Below, piece after piece: positions 23,619 through 30,702 of a stretch of DNA of 33,509 nt; position 1 is the first letter of the stretch, and every line of letters starts with the position of its first letter. This DNA is from Nocardia concava NBRC 100430. GTDB taxonomy: Bacteria > Actinomycetota > Actinomycetes > Mycobacteriales > Mycobacteriaceae. Below the pieces are notes generated by a model. The model was not told the origin of the DNA. It searched no databases and saw only the letters and a program-made list of their open reading frames with translations. The stretch is from contig NZ_BAFX01000105.1 of NCBI RefSeq assembly GCF_000308815.1, positions 1-33,509 of the forward strand, read 5' to 3'. The translations under genes were made by a program, and so were the position numbers.

Positions 23619-24860
23619 GTGTTGCGTAGTTTTCAGGTGACGAACCATCGGTCACTCGCCGAACCGCAGGAACTGCGGCTCACCCGGGGTAGCGGGCCGA
23701 TCGCCACGCCCGTCACCGCCGTGTACGGCGCGGCCGCCACCGGCAAGACCGGGCTCATCGACGCGCTCGACAAGATGCGTGACGCCGTGCTGAATTCGGT
23801 CACGGGCTGGGATCCGTACTCCGGTCCGGTGCGCACGCCGCATCTCGGATTCGCGGACCGCCCTTCGGAATTCGTGGCGAACTTCGTGGCCGAGGGCTGC
23901 CCGTACACCTACGGGTTCCGGCTCGACAATGCCGATGTGGCCGCCGAATGGCTGCACTCGCATCCGCACAATCGCAAGCGCGTGGTGTACGAGCGGGCGG
24001 GCGACGATATCCGGATCGGGCCGATGTTCGAGGCCGCCCGGTACGGTCTGGGGGCGGTGGTGCCGCTGGTGCGGCCGAATGCCTTACTGCTCAGCCTGTC
24101 CGGGCAGCTGTACGCCGAACCGCTGGTGCCCGCCTACCGCTGGTTCCAGTCGCTGCTGGAAGTGCAGTGCGGGCAACCCGATACCTCCGAGATCGCGCAC
24201 CGGGTCGGCTCGCATATCTCGCGCTCCACCGATCACGCGGTGCGGCTGCTCACCCTGCTGCGCGCCGCCGACCTGGGCATCACCGATCTGCTGCTGCCCT
24301 CGGACGACCCCATGTACGCGGACTACCTGCGCGACCTGGACACCGATATCGCCTCCACCACAAAGGAAATCGAGTCCTGCATCAGCTCGGCGAACTACGC
24401 CGAGGAGATGTTCCTCGAACACGGCATCACCGTCACGCTGCTGCAGCGCGAGTTGGCCAACCTCTACGCCGCGCGCGACGCGCTCTACTCGCGCATGGTG
24501 GCCCGGCGCGGTGTCGGACTCGGCCTCAGCCACGAGGGCATCGAAACCGCCTTCGACATCACCGACGAATCCAGCGCCACCCTGGCCATGCTGCGCCTGC
24601 TCCCGCCCATGCTGGACGCCCTCGACACCGGCGGCGTGCTCGCGGTGGACGATATCGACGCCGCCCTCACCCCCGAAACCGCCGACAGCCTCATTCAGCT
24701 GTTCCAGAATCCGGAGACCAACACCCAGGGCGCCCAACTGGTCTTCACCACCGCCAACCGCACCCTCATCGATCGCGGCAACGGCCGCTCCCAATCCAAG
24801 CGCACCACCGTCTGGCAGCTCCGCCGCCACGAAGGAGTCTCCGAACTCACGGCGCAGTAG
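23619..24860 (+). CDS. AAA ATPase (AAA15/SMC-like family)
   Basis: This 413-residue protein begins L-R-S-F-Q-V-T-N-H-R-S-L, the opening strand of OLD/AAA15-type ATPases. The Walker A motif is Y-G-A-A-A-T-G-K-T (36-44). The C-terminal half has an ABC-like end: G-V-L-A-V-D-D-I-D (339-347), where the Glu usually following the Walker B Asp is also Asp, then L-V-F-T-T-A-N. The middle is helical with no nuclease domain. The GTG at 23619 is chosen because AGGA lies 8 bases upstream; an ATG at 23610 adds three residues. Relatives occur in phage-defence modules such as PARIS and Abi systems, but many are stand-alone and of unknown function. No toxin or nuclease partner is adjacent. Confidence 0.82.
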   Translation: MLRSFQVTNHRSLAEPQELRLTRGSGPIATPVTAVYGAAATGKTGLIDALDKMRDAVLNSVTGWDPYSGPVRTPHLGFADRPSEFVANFVAEGCPYTYGFRLDNADVAAEWLHSHPHNRKRVVYERAGDDIRIGPMFEAARYGLGAVVPLVRPNALLLSLSGQLYAEPLVPAYRWFQSLLEVQCGQPDTSEIAHRVGSHISRSTDHAVRLLTLLRAADLGITDLLLPSDDPMYADYLRDLDTDIASTTKEIESCISSANYAEEMFLEHGITVTLLQRELANLYAARDALYSRMVARRGVGLGLSHEGIETAFDITDESSATLAMLRLLPPMLDALDTGGVLAVDDIDAALTPETADSLIQLFQNPETNTQGAQLVFTTANRTLIDRGNGRSQSKRTTVWQLRRHEGVSELTAQ

Positions 24861-24903
24861 ACCGAGAACCGACCGACCGGGCTTTCTCGGGTCCCGGCCT
24901 AGC

Positions 24904-25326
24904 ATGGACGTCATGCTCACGCAGCTCATGTTCATCCTGCTGATCGGTGCCGCGCTGGCCGCCGCCCTCGTCTACTACCGCCGCGGCAACGGCGGCGGGC
25001 GAGGCGTGACCGGCGACCCGATGTGGGGCGCACCGAACATCTCCCCGGTCGGCATGGAGTCCGGCACCCTGTACGTCACCGGCGTGAGCCCCCGCCCCGA
25101 CACCCCCGGCGAGCAGTACGTCACCATCAGCGGCAGCATCTCGGGCCCCACAGTGGTGGCCCACGAGGTCTACGGCCGCTTCGCCTGGGACACCTTCCAA
25201 TGGCCCGCCATCGGCGACCAGATCCCGGTCAGATACCCCTCCGGCAAACCCGACAAGTGGCAACTCGACCACCCGGGCGCCCGCCCCTACTTCGGCTCGA
25301 AGCGGCCGAAGGGTGAGGGTTACTGA
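24904..25326 (+). CDS. hypothetical protein with N-terminal membrane segment
   Basis: The function is not recognised. This 140-residue protein has one membrane segment at about residues 7-24 (QLMFILLIGAALAAALVY) followed by Y-R-R-G-N-G-G-G. The soluble domain of about 110 residues is rich in Gly, Pro and Tyr and contains strand-like stretches (G-E-Q-Y-V-T-I-S-G-S-I). It follows the ATPase gene by 43 bases on the same strand. Its 3' end overlaps the convergent gene by 7 bases. An ATG at 24913 is an alternative start. It is a possible membrane partner of the ATPase by position only. Confidence 0.72.
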   Translation: MDVMLTQLMFILLIGAALAAALVYYRRGNGGGRGVTGDPMWGAPNISPVGMESGTLYVTGVSPRPDTPGEQYVTISGSISGPTVVAHEVYGRFAWDTFQWPAIGDQIPVRYPSGKPDKWQLDHPGARPYFGSKRPKGEGY

Positions 25327-26159
25327 TCCCCCGACGGCCCGGCCGCCGCATCGTGGTGGTGGTCGCCGGTGTGCCCGGGCGTCGAATCGGTCTCGTAGCC
25401 GGGCGTTTCCGGGAAGAAGAAGGCGTCGTGGGGCATCGGCGCTCCCGGAATGTAATCGAAGGGCCGCTCGATTCCGGTGGCGGGCGGACCGCCGTTGGGG
25501 TCCAGCCAGAGGTGCACATCCCAGAAGCGACCGTGCGTGGGTCCGAAGGCTCGGGTCGGGAGCGGGAAAAGGTCGCCCGGGCTCTGCCCGAGATAGTCCT
25601 CCCGGGGCGGCTCCGCCACGAAACCGAATTCCGGGAAGGTGTGCACGCCTTGTTCATGGACGAACCAGTCGCTCTTGCTGATGCACAGATCCGGTGAGGT
25701 CGGATACACCCCGGGCGTGTACATCAGACCGTGCGCCCAGCCGATCAGCTCGTAGGGAAAGTTCGCCTCGTACGGATTGATCTGATCCGCGAGCGATGAA
25801 TGCTGCAGCGAGCGGTACACCACCATCCCCGGATGACCCGACCTCGCCTCCTTTTCGAGGATCGCCTCCGGGCGCGCGATGGCCAGACCCGTGTTCTCGA
25901 AGTTCACGTGCAGATGGGTCGGCAGCATCCAGCCCACTGCCGCCAGCGCCGCGACATCACCCCAGTCGTTCAATCGGGTCAGCCGGCCCAGGCGGGCGAG
26001 CAGCCGCTGCTGATCCTGCCGCAGCGACGCCTCGCGCTCGGCCCCCTCGCAATATCCGGGCTCGGGCCCTGCGGGCTCAGCCACCGCCACCGCCGAACCA
26101 GTTACGAACAGCGCAAACGTGGCTAACAGCAGGCCGGTCCTCCGCCAGGCGTAAGTCAT
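25320..26159 (-). CDS. secreted hypothetical protein
   Basis: The function is not recognised. From ATG 26159 it has 279 residues with a clear signal peptide (Y-A-W-R-R, then a hydrophobic core L-L-L-A-T-F-A-L-F-V-T-G-S, ending AVAEPA). The mature chain is rich in His, Trp, Tyr and Pro, with cysteines in G-Y-C-E-G and D-L-C-I-S. Recurrent T-H-L-H-V-N-F and W-D-V-H-L-W-L-D-P-N-G-G-P-P stretches look structured and may bind metal, but no known enzyme motif is visible. An upstream ATG at 26180 would add seven residues. The His-rich C-terminal tail (G-D-H-H-H-D) is disordered. Confidence 0.75.
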   Translation of the reverse strand: MTYAWRRTGLLLATFALFVTGSAVAVAEPAGPEPGYCEGAEREASLRQDQQRLLARLGRLTRLNDWGDVAALAAVGWMLPTHLHVNFENTGLAIARPEAILEKEARSGHPGMVVYRSLQHSSLADQINPYEANFPYELIGWAHGLMYTPGVYPTSPDLCISKSDWFVHEQGVHTFPEFGFVAEPPREDYLGQSPGDLFPLPTRAFGPTHGRFWDVHLWLDPNGGPPATGIERPFDYIPGAPMPHDAFFFPETPGYETDSTPGHTGDHHHDAAAGPSGDQ

Positions 26160-26220
26160 GGCCTGCAAGTTAGCAATCATCTGGCTATCAGATCTGGCAC
26201 CGCGGCGGCGTGTCCGGACT

Positions 26221-27066
26221 TCAGCGGCGCACGGCGGCGATACTGCCGATGCGCGGGTCGAGCGGGTCGGCGGGACGCGGTAGGGACGCGATCATGTCGT
26301 TCCAGCTGCGGAATTCCGTGTCCCAGCCGATCTCGTCGAGCCATTGCTCGACATCGAAGTCCGCGGGGCGCGGCGCGGCAATGGGTTCGGTGGCGGAATC
26401 TCCGGCGACGAAGCGGCGGAGGTCACGGTATTGGGGTGCGTTGTCGTCCACGATCAGGCGGCCCGCGCCGAAACGGCTTCCGGGGGCGGATAATTCGGTA
26501 AGGGTCAGGACTACGCGTTGGTTCCAGTCCTGGTTCAGGTAGCCGAGCGAACCCTCGTCGACCCAGTAGGTCGGGACGTTCGGCTGGAAACCGGTGGCCA
26601 GCAGGGGGTTTCGCCAGTCCTCGCGGAGGTCGGCGATGACGACGCTGCGGTGGCAGGTTGGAGTCGCAGCGGCTGCGGTGAGGACGGGTTCCTTGAAAGC
26701 GAAGAGTTCGGGTAGGTCGATCTCGAAGACGTGGACGTCTTCCGGTAGGTCCATGCGGAAGGCCCGGGTGTCCAAACCCGCTCCGAGCAGGACGATTTGG
26801 CGGCAGCCCGCTGCGATGGCCTCCCGGAAGCGGTCGTCGACCAGGCGGACGCCTATGGTTCTGCCTTCGTAGAACTGGTCCGCGATCGCCTCCAGCCGCG
26901 TCCAGCGTTCCTCGTCGAATCCCGCCCGGGCGGCGGCCACGAAGTCCTTCGCCAGGGGGTCGTCGTAGAGCCGATCCGCCCGTTCGGACTCGCGGGCCCG
27001 GATGACGGCTACCCCGATCGCGGTCACGGCGACGCCGTCGACCGGCACTTTCACTGCTTCGGCCAT
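26221..27066 (-). CDS. class I SAM-dependent methyltransferase (TIGR00027 family)
   Basis: This 281-residue protein matches the actinobacterial TIGR00027/leucine-carboxyl-methyltransferase-like family, abundant in mycobacteria and Nocardia. Visible marks are the start V-D-G-V-A-V-T-A-I-G-V-A, R-A-D-R-L-Y-D-D-P-L-A, the SAM-binding Q-I-V-L-L-G-A-G-L-D-T-R-A-F-R, the acidic F-E-I-D-L-P-E-L-F, and Y-W-V-D-E-G-S-L-G-Y-L. The substrate is unknown, with O-methylation of a small molecule or carboxylate likely. The ATG at 27066 is preceded by GGGGAG with a 6-base gap. It is divergent from a TetR gene, and two 16-bp candidate operators lie in the shared 121-bp gap, so TetR control is likely. Confidence 0.92.
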   Translation of the reverse strand: MAEAVKVPVDGVAVTAIGVAVIRARESERADRLYDDPLAKDFVAAARAGFDEERWTRLEAIADQFYEGRTIGVRLVDDRFREAIAAGCRQIVLLGAGLDTRAFRMDLPEDVHVFEIDLPELFAFKEPVLTAAAATPTCHRSVVIADLREDWRNPLLATGFQPNVPTYWVDEGSLGYLNQDWNQRVVLTLTELSAPGSRFGAGRLIVDDNAPQYRDLRRFVAGDSATEPIAAPRPADFDVEQWLDEIGWDTEFRSWNDMIASLPRPADPLDPRIGSIAAVRR

Positions 27067-27089
27067 GGATTGCTCCCCACGCAAATTAA

Positions 27090-27105
27090 CTTGCCGCCCG
27101 GCTAG
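27090..27105 (-). promoter_or_regulatory. candidate TetR operator 1
   Basis: Read on the minus strand this is CTAGCCGGGCGGCAAG, an imperfect palindrome matching operator 2 at 14 of 16 bases. It lies 24 bases in front of the methyltransferase start, where binding would block transcription or translation start of that gene. Confidence 0.5.
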
Positions 27106-27139
27106 GTATCTGCCGGTGAGGTTGACGGTAGGCTCCCTA

Positions 27140-27155
27140 CTTGCCGGGCGTCAAG
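27140..27155 (+). promoter_or_regulatory. candidate TetR operator 2
   Basis: CTTGCCGGGCGTCAAG is an imperfect palindrome with CTTG/CAAG ends, 32 bases in front of the TetR start and 50 bp from operator 1. Its location fits autoregulation. A TTGACG at 27122 could be the -35 element of the tetR promoter. Confidence 0.5.
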
Positions 27156-27187
27156 CAAAAGTGCACCCGCAGGGCCGGAAGGATTCG

Positions 27188-27751
27188 ATGGACGGGCGAC
27201 GCAGCGATACGCGGGAACGGATTCGATCCGTCGCGATGGAGCTGTTCTCCGAACGCGGCTACGAGAAGACCTCGCTGCGGGAGATCGCCGAACGGCTCGG
27301 CGTCACGAAAGCGGCGCTGTACTACCACTTCCGGACCAAGGAAGACATTGTCGCGAGCCTGTCGGAGGATCTGCGCGGCGGCATCGACGAGATCGTGCGC
27401 TGGGCGGAATCCGCGCCGGCCGGACGCGAGCGGGCCGAGGAGATCGTGCGGCGCTACGGCGAGCTGCTGCACAGCCTCGGCAAGGACATGATCCGCTTCT
27501 GGCACGAAAACCAGCCCGCGTTCCGGGATCTCGGCTTCGGCACCAGCCTGCGCTACCAGTTCCGGGTGCTCGCCGACCTCATGGCCGAGCCGAGCCGCGA
27601 GCCGATCACCGTCTTCCACGCACGGCAAGCACTGCTCGCGATCAGCTGGAGCCTGTCGATGATGGGCGACCTGGAACTGTCGGACGACGAGAGCAATGCG
27701 GCGTCGGTCGCGATCGCCATGGACATCCTCGCGCGGATGCCACCACGCTGA
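27188..27751 (+). CDS. TetR-family transcriptional regulator
   Basis: This 187-residue protein begins with a standard TetR DNA-binding domain: R-E-R-I-R-S-V-A-M-E-L-F-S-E-R-G-Y-E-K-T-S-L-R-E-I-A-E-R-L-G-V-T-K-A-A-L-Y-Y-H-F, then K-E-D-I at about residues 8-55. The C-terminal ligand domain (about 65-187) is helical and has no recognisable signature. The ATG at 27188 sits behind GGAAGG; longer readings run into the operator region. It is divergent from the methyltransferase gene, the likely target. Repeat A2 follows it 29 bases after the stop. Confidence 0.95.
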   Translation: MDGRRSDTRERIRSVAMELFSERGYEKTSLREIAERLGVTKAALYYHFRTKEDIVASLSEDLRGGIDEIVRWAESAPAGRERAEEIVRRYGELLHSLGKDMIRFWHENQPAFRDLGFGTSLRYQFRVLADLMAEPSREPITVFHARQALLAISWSLSMMGDLELSDDESNAASVAIAMDILARMPPR

Positions 27752-27780
27752 GCCACATCGCCCCGTCGTCAAGTCGCCCC

Positions 27781-27854
27781 CGTCATTCCGGCGCGCTCTT
27801 GGCCGGAATCCGCCGTGGTAAGCGAGATCCCGGCCAAGAGCGCGCCGGGTGACG
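27781..27854 (+). repeat. 74-bp dispersed palindrome, family A copy 2
   Basis: It begins CGTCATTCCGGCGCGCTCTT and ends CGCGCCGGGTGACG. The arms pair around a centre of about 14 bases. It lies between the convergent TetR and MetE-like genes. Compared with copy 3, CTCTTGG/CCAAGAG here replaces CTTTTGG/CCAAAAG, a change on both arms that keeps the stem. Confidence 0.85.
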
Positions 27855-27882
27855 AGAAGGCTCAGCCTGATGACGAGAGGGC

Positions 27883-28941
27883 TTATTCGAAGGTGAGCGA
27901 CTCCGGGTCTTCCGCGTAGGCGCGGGCGGTCTCGGCGGCCAGGCTCAGGGCGCGGCGGGCCCAGGGCAGCGGGGCTCCGGCCAGCCCGCACGCCGGGGAG
28001 ACCAGAATCTGTTCGGCCAGCAGTCGGCGGCGGAAGCCGAGCCGATCGATCAGCCGCACACCGGGTTCGGCGATATCGCGCCAGGTGATCGGGGGCGCGG
28101 GGACGACAGATGAGGACGCGGGCGGAGTCGTGGGTACCAGGCCGAGCACCAGATGCTTTCCGGCGTCCAGCAATTCGCCGATACGGTCCAGGTCGGAGGT
28201 GCCGATGGCGGCCATGTCGAAGCCAACGGCGGCGGCCGCGCTCTTGCGCAGGAAGCCCAGCGCGGGCTTGTCGGCGCAGGTGTGCACGATCACCGGCACC
28301 GACTGGCTCCCGACCACCGTGTCGAGCACGTGCAACGCCTCGGGCTCGGGCATGGCGCGCACGGTATTCAGCACGCTCACCCCCTTCAGCGTCCCGTCCA
28401 GCACCGCCGTCAATTGCGGTTCGTCGATCTGCAGCACGACCTGTGCGCCCAGCCGCTTCCCCACCTCCGCGACATGTTTGGCGACGCCCTCGGCCAGCGA
28501 CTCCGAAAGATCCCGCAGCGCACCGGAATCCGTGAGAATCCGATGCCCGCCCGGCAACTCCACCTCCGCCGCCACCGACAGCGGCCCGGCCACCTGCACC
28601 TTCACCGGATGCCCCGCCCCCGCGAAACCACCCGTCTCCCAAGCCTCTTCGAGCGCATCCAGATCCGTCCGCAGCAGATCGTGCGCCCGCCGCGACACCG
28701 CCCCCGGCCGCGCCGCCAGCCGATACCCCCGCACCGTCCCGTCGAACCGCATATCCACCAGCAGCGGCGAAACCCGCCCGACCATATCCGCGCCGACACC
28801 CCGCGCGGGCAACTCGACCAGGTGCGGCAGGTTCCCCAACTCCCCCACCACCGTCGCGGTCGCTTCCCGCACATCGGTACCCGGCCACGAGCCGACACCG
28901 GTCGCGATCCCACCGCGCAGCACCGGATTCGCATCAGTCAT
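27883..28941 (-). CDS. MetE-like (cobalamin-independent methionine synthase C-terminal) family protein, Rv3015c-like
   Basis: This 352-residue protein has the TIM-barrel pattern of the UROD/MetE superfamily: G-V-G-S-W-P near the start, V-K-V-Q-V-A-G-P-L-S, L-Q-I-D-E-P-Q-L, and the zinc-site residues His220-Thr-Cys222 and Cys318 (V-S-P-A-C-G-L). At the third MetE ligand position a Glu is usual, and here the nearest acidic residue is Asp242 (G-F-D-M-A). It is only half the size of full MetE and lacks the folate-binding N-terminal barrel, so it is probably a methyltransferase using another donor, not a methionine synthase. The gene follows ligA in mycobacteria as well. Palindromes of family A lie on both sides of it in the same orientation. 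Confidence 0.85.
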   Translation of the reverse strand: MTDANPVLRGGIATGVGSWPGTDVREATATVVGELGNLPHLVELPARGVGADMVGRVSPLLVDMRFDGTVRGYRLAARPGAVSRRAHDLLRTDLDALEEAWETGGFAGAGHPVKVQVAGPLSVAAEVELPGGHRILTDSGALRDLSESLAEGVAKHVAEVGKRLGAQVVLQIDEPQLTAVLDGTLKGVSVLNTVRAMPEPEALHVLDTVVGSQSVPVIVHTCADKPALGFLRKSAAAAVGFDMAAIGTSDLDRIGELLDAGKHLVLGLVPTTPPASSSVVPAPPITWRDIAEPGVRLIDRLGFRRRLLAEQILVSPACGLAGAPLPWARRALSLAAETARAYAEDPESLTFE

Positions 28942-28989
28942 TCAAGCCACTCCGAATCATTCGGTCCCTCTTCCGACGAGAGTCCGGCC

Positions 28990-29064
28990 CGTCATTCCGG
29001 CGCGCTTTTGGCCGGAATCCACCACCCGACTGTGAATCCCGGCCAAAAGCACGCCGGGATGACG
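28990..29064 (+). repeat. 75-bp dispersed palindrome, family A copy 3
   Basis: It begins CGTCATTCCGGCGCGCTTTT and ends CACGCCGGGATGACG. The left half differs from copy 2 by a single base over the first 31 bases. It lies upstream of the MetE-like gene and downstream of the hypothetical gene at 29096, both on the minus strand. Confidence 0.85.
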
Positions 29065-29095
29065 GGTGATTCGGCCGCTCCGCCGCCGGGCGGTG

Positions 29096-29584
29096 TCAGT
29101 CGTCGGCATCGTCGCGATCGGCCCGGCCGGGCGAATTCGCGTACCAGTCCCAGGCCGTCGCGTTGACGAACCAGTCCCAGGTCGTGCCCGCGCGGTCGGT
29201 CGCCTCGGCGGGCGCGCCGGTGCCGGTCGTGATCCGGGTCCCGCGCTCGGTGTAGGGCGCGACCGCGACGACCACGCGCTTGCGGCCCGAAGCGTCGGTG
29301 CCGCGCGCGACAGCCGGTCCGGTGGCCGCGTCGTGCGGACCCTCCGGACCCGGTTGCGCCTCGCCCGGCTGGAATTCGCCGGTGTCGGTGCGGGCGGGCT
29401 GGATCGGCTGTTCTGCGCCGCGGGCGCCCCACTTGCCGAGCCGGGCCTTGCCGGGCGCACGCCGCGGCCGCAGGCTCGCCGGTTGCGGCATTCCGGTGCG
29501 CCACACCACGCGGCCCCGCAGGATCGGCCGGATCTGTTGTCCCCTATACGACTTCGCGTCTCCGCGCGAATGACGGCTGCTCAC
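29096..29584 (-). CDS. hypothetical protein coupled to mnmA
   Basis: The function is not recognised. The GTG at 29584 overlaps the mnmA stop (GTGA), giving 162 residues. The composition is basic and Pro/Gly-rich with a disordered middle; a short conserved-looking patch is R-K-R-V-V-V-A-V-A-P-Y-T-E-R-G, and the C-terminus has a Trp-rich T-W-D-W-F-V-N-A-T-A-W-D-W-Y-A-N motif. No signal peptide or membrane segment is seen. Its coupling suggests expression with the tRNA thiolation genes, but a link to that function is not shown. Confidence 0.6.
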   Translation of the reverse strand: MSSRHSRGDAKSYRGQQIRPILRGRVVWRTGMPQPASLRPRRAPGKARLGKWGARGAEQPIQPARTDTGEFQPGEAQPGPEGPHDAATGPAVARGTDASGRKRVVVAVAPYTERGTRITTGTGAPAEATDRAGTTWDWFVNATAWDWYANSPGRADRDDADD

Positions 29585-30702
29585 CGGGCGCTATCCGAGA
29601 CCAGTTCGCTTGCGTACGTATGGGGTTCACGTTCGGTGCCGGAAATCGTGCCGCTGCCCAGCACCTCGTCGCCCGCCTCGTCGGGGCGGTAGAGCACCAC
29701 GGCCTGACCGCGGGCCACACCGGTCAACGGCTCGCGTAGCCGCACCACCAGGCCGCCGTCCACGGCCTCGGCGACCGCGGGCGCGGTGCCGCCGTGCGCA
29801 CGCACCTGGGCGATGCATTCGACCGGGCCGGACGGGGTTTCGCCGGAGGTCCAGATGGCGCGGTCGGCCAGCACCGTCCACACCTCGAGATCCTTGGCCG
29901 AGCCCACATGCACATTGCCGGTCTCCGGATCGATGCCGGTCACATACCGCGGCTTGCCGTCGGCGGCCGGGCCGGGCAGACCCAGACCCTTGCGCTGACC
30001 GATCGTGAACCCGTGCACGCCTTCGTGATCGGCGAGCTTGGTGCCGTCCGCGTCGAGCACCGCACCCGGCCGGATGCCGATCTTCGCGCCCAGGAACGCC
30101 TGGGTGTCACCGGAGGGGATGAAGCAGATGTCGTGGCTGTCGGGCTTGTTGGCCACGGCCAGCCCGCGCGCGGCCGCCTCCTCGCGGATCCGTGGCTTGG
30201 GGGTGTCGCCGACCGGGAACATGGCGCGCGAAAGCTGTTCGGCGGTGAGCACGGCCAGCACGTAGGACTGGTCCTTGTCCGCGTCCACGGCCCGGCGCAG
30301 CACGCCGTCCTCGAGCCGCGCGTAATGCCCGGTGACCACGGCGTCGAAGCCCAGCGCCACCGCGCGGTCGGCCAGCGCCGAGAACTTGATCTTCTCGTTG
30401 CAGCGCAGGCACGGGTTGGGGGTCTCGCCGGCGGCGTACGCGGCGACGAAGTCGTCGATCACGTCCTCCTTGAACCGGTCGGCGAAATCCCAGACGTAGA
30501 ACGGGATTCCGAGCACGTCGGCGGCCCGGCGGGCATCGCCGGAGTCCTCCTTGGAGCAGCAGCCCCGCGATCCCGTGCGCAGCGTGCCCGGGTTCGCCGA
30601 CAGCGCCAGGTGCACGCCGACCACCTCGTGTCCGGCGTCCACGGCGCGGGCGGCCGCCACGGCGGAATCAACGCCACCACTCATCGCGGCAAGCACTCGC
30701 AT
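29581..30702 (-). CDS. mnmA: tRNA-specific 2-thiouridylase
   Basis: MnmA makes 2-thiouridine at position 34 of tRNA for Lys, Glu and Gln, using ATP and sulfur from a cysteine desulfurase. The protein has 373 residues. The N-terminal PP-loop A-M-S-G-G-V-D-S-A-V (6-15) binds ATP. The catalytic cysteines are Cys98 in N-P-C-L-R-C-N and Cys193 in H-D-I-C-F-I-P-S-G-D. The C-terminal half has the beta-barrel motifs F-T-I-G-Q-R-K-G-L-G and Y-V. The ATG follows the iscS stop directly (TAGATG), so the sulfur donor and user are made from one transcript. Confidence 0.98.
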   Translation of the reverse strand: MRVLAAMSGGVDSAVAAARAVDAGHEVVGVHLALSANPGTLRTGSRGCCSKEDSGDARRAADVLGIPFYVWDFADRFKEDVIDDFVAAYAAGETPNPCLRCNEKIKFSALADRAVALGFDAVVTGHYARLEDGVLRRAVDADKDQSYVLAVLTAEQLSRAMFPVGDTPKPRIREEAAARGLAVANKPDSHDICFIPSGDTQAFLGAKIGIRPGAVLDADGTKLADHEGVHGFTIGQRKGLGLPGPAADGKPRYVTGIDPETGNVHVGSAKDLEVWTVLADRAIWTSGETPSGPVECIAQVRAHGGTAPAVAEAVDGGLVVRLREPLTGVARGQAVVLYRPDEAGDEVLGSGTISGTEREPHTYASELVSDSAR

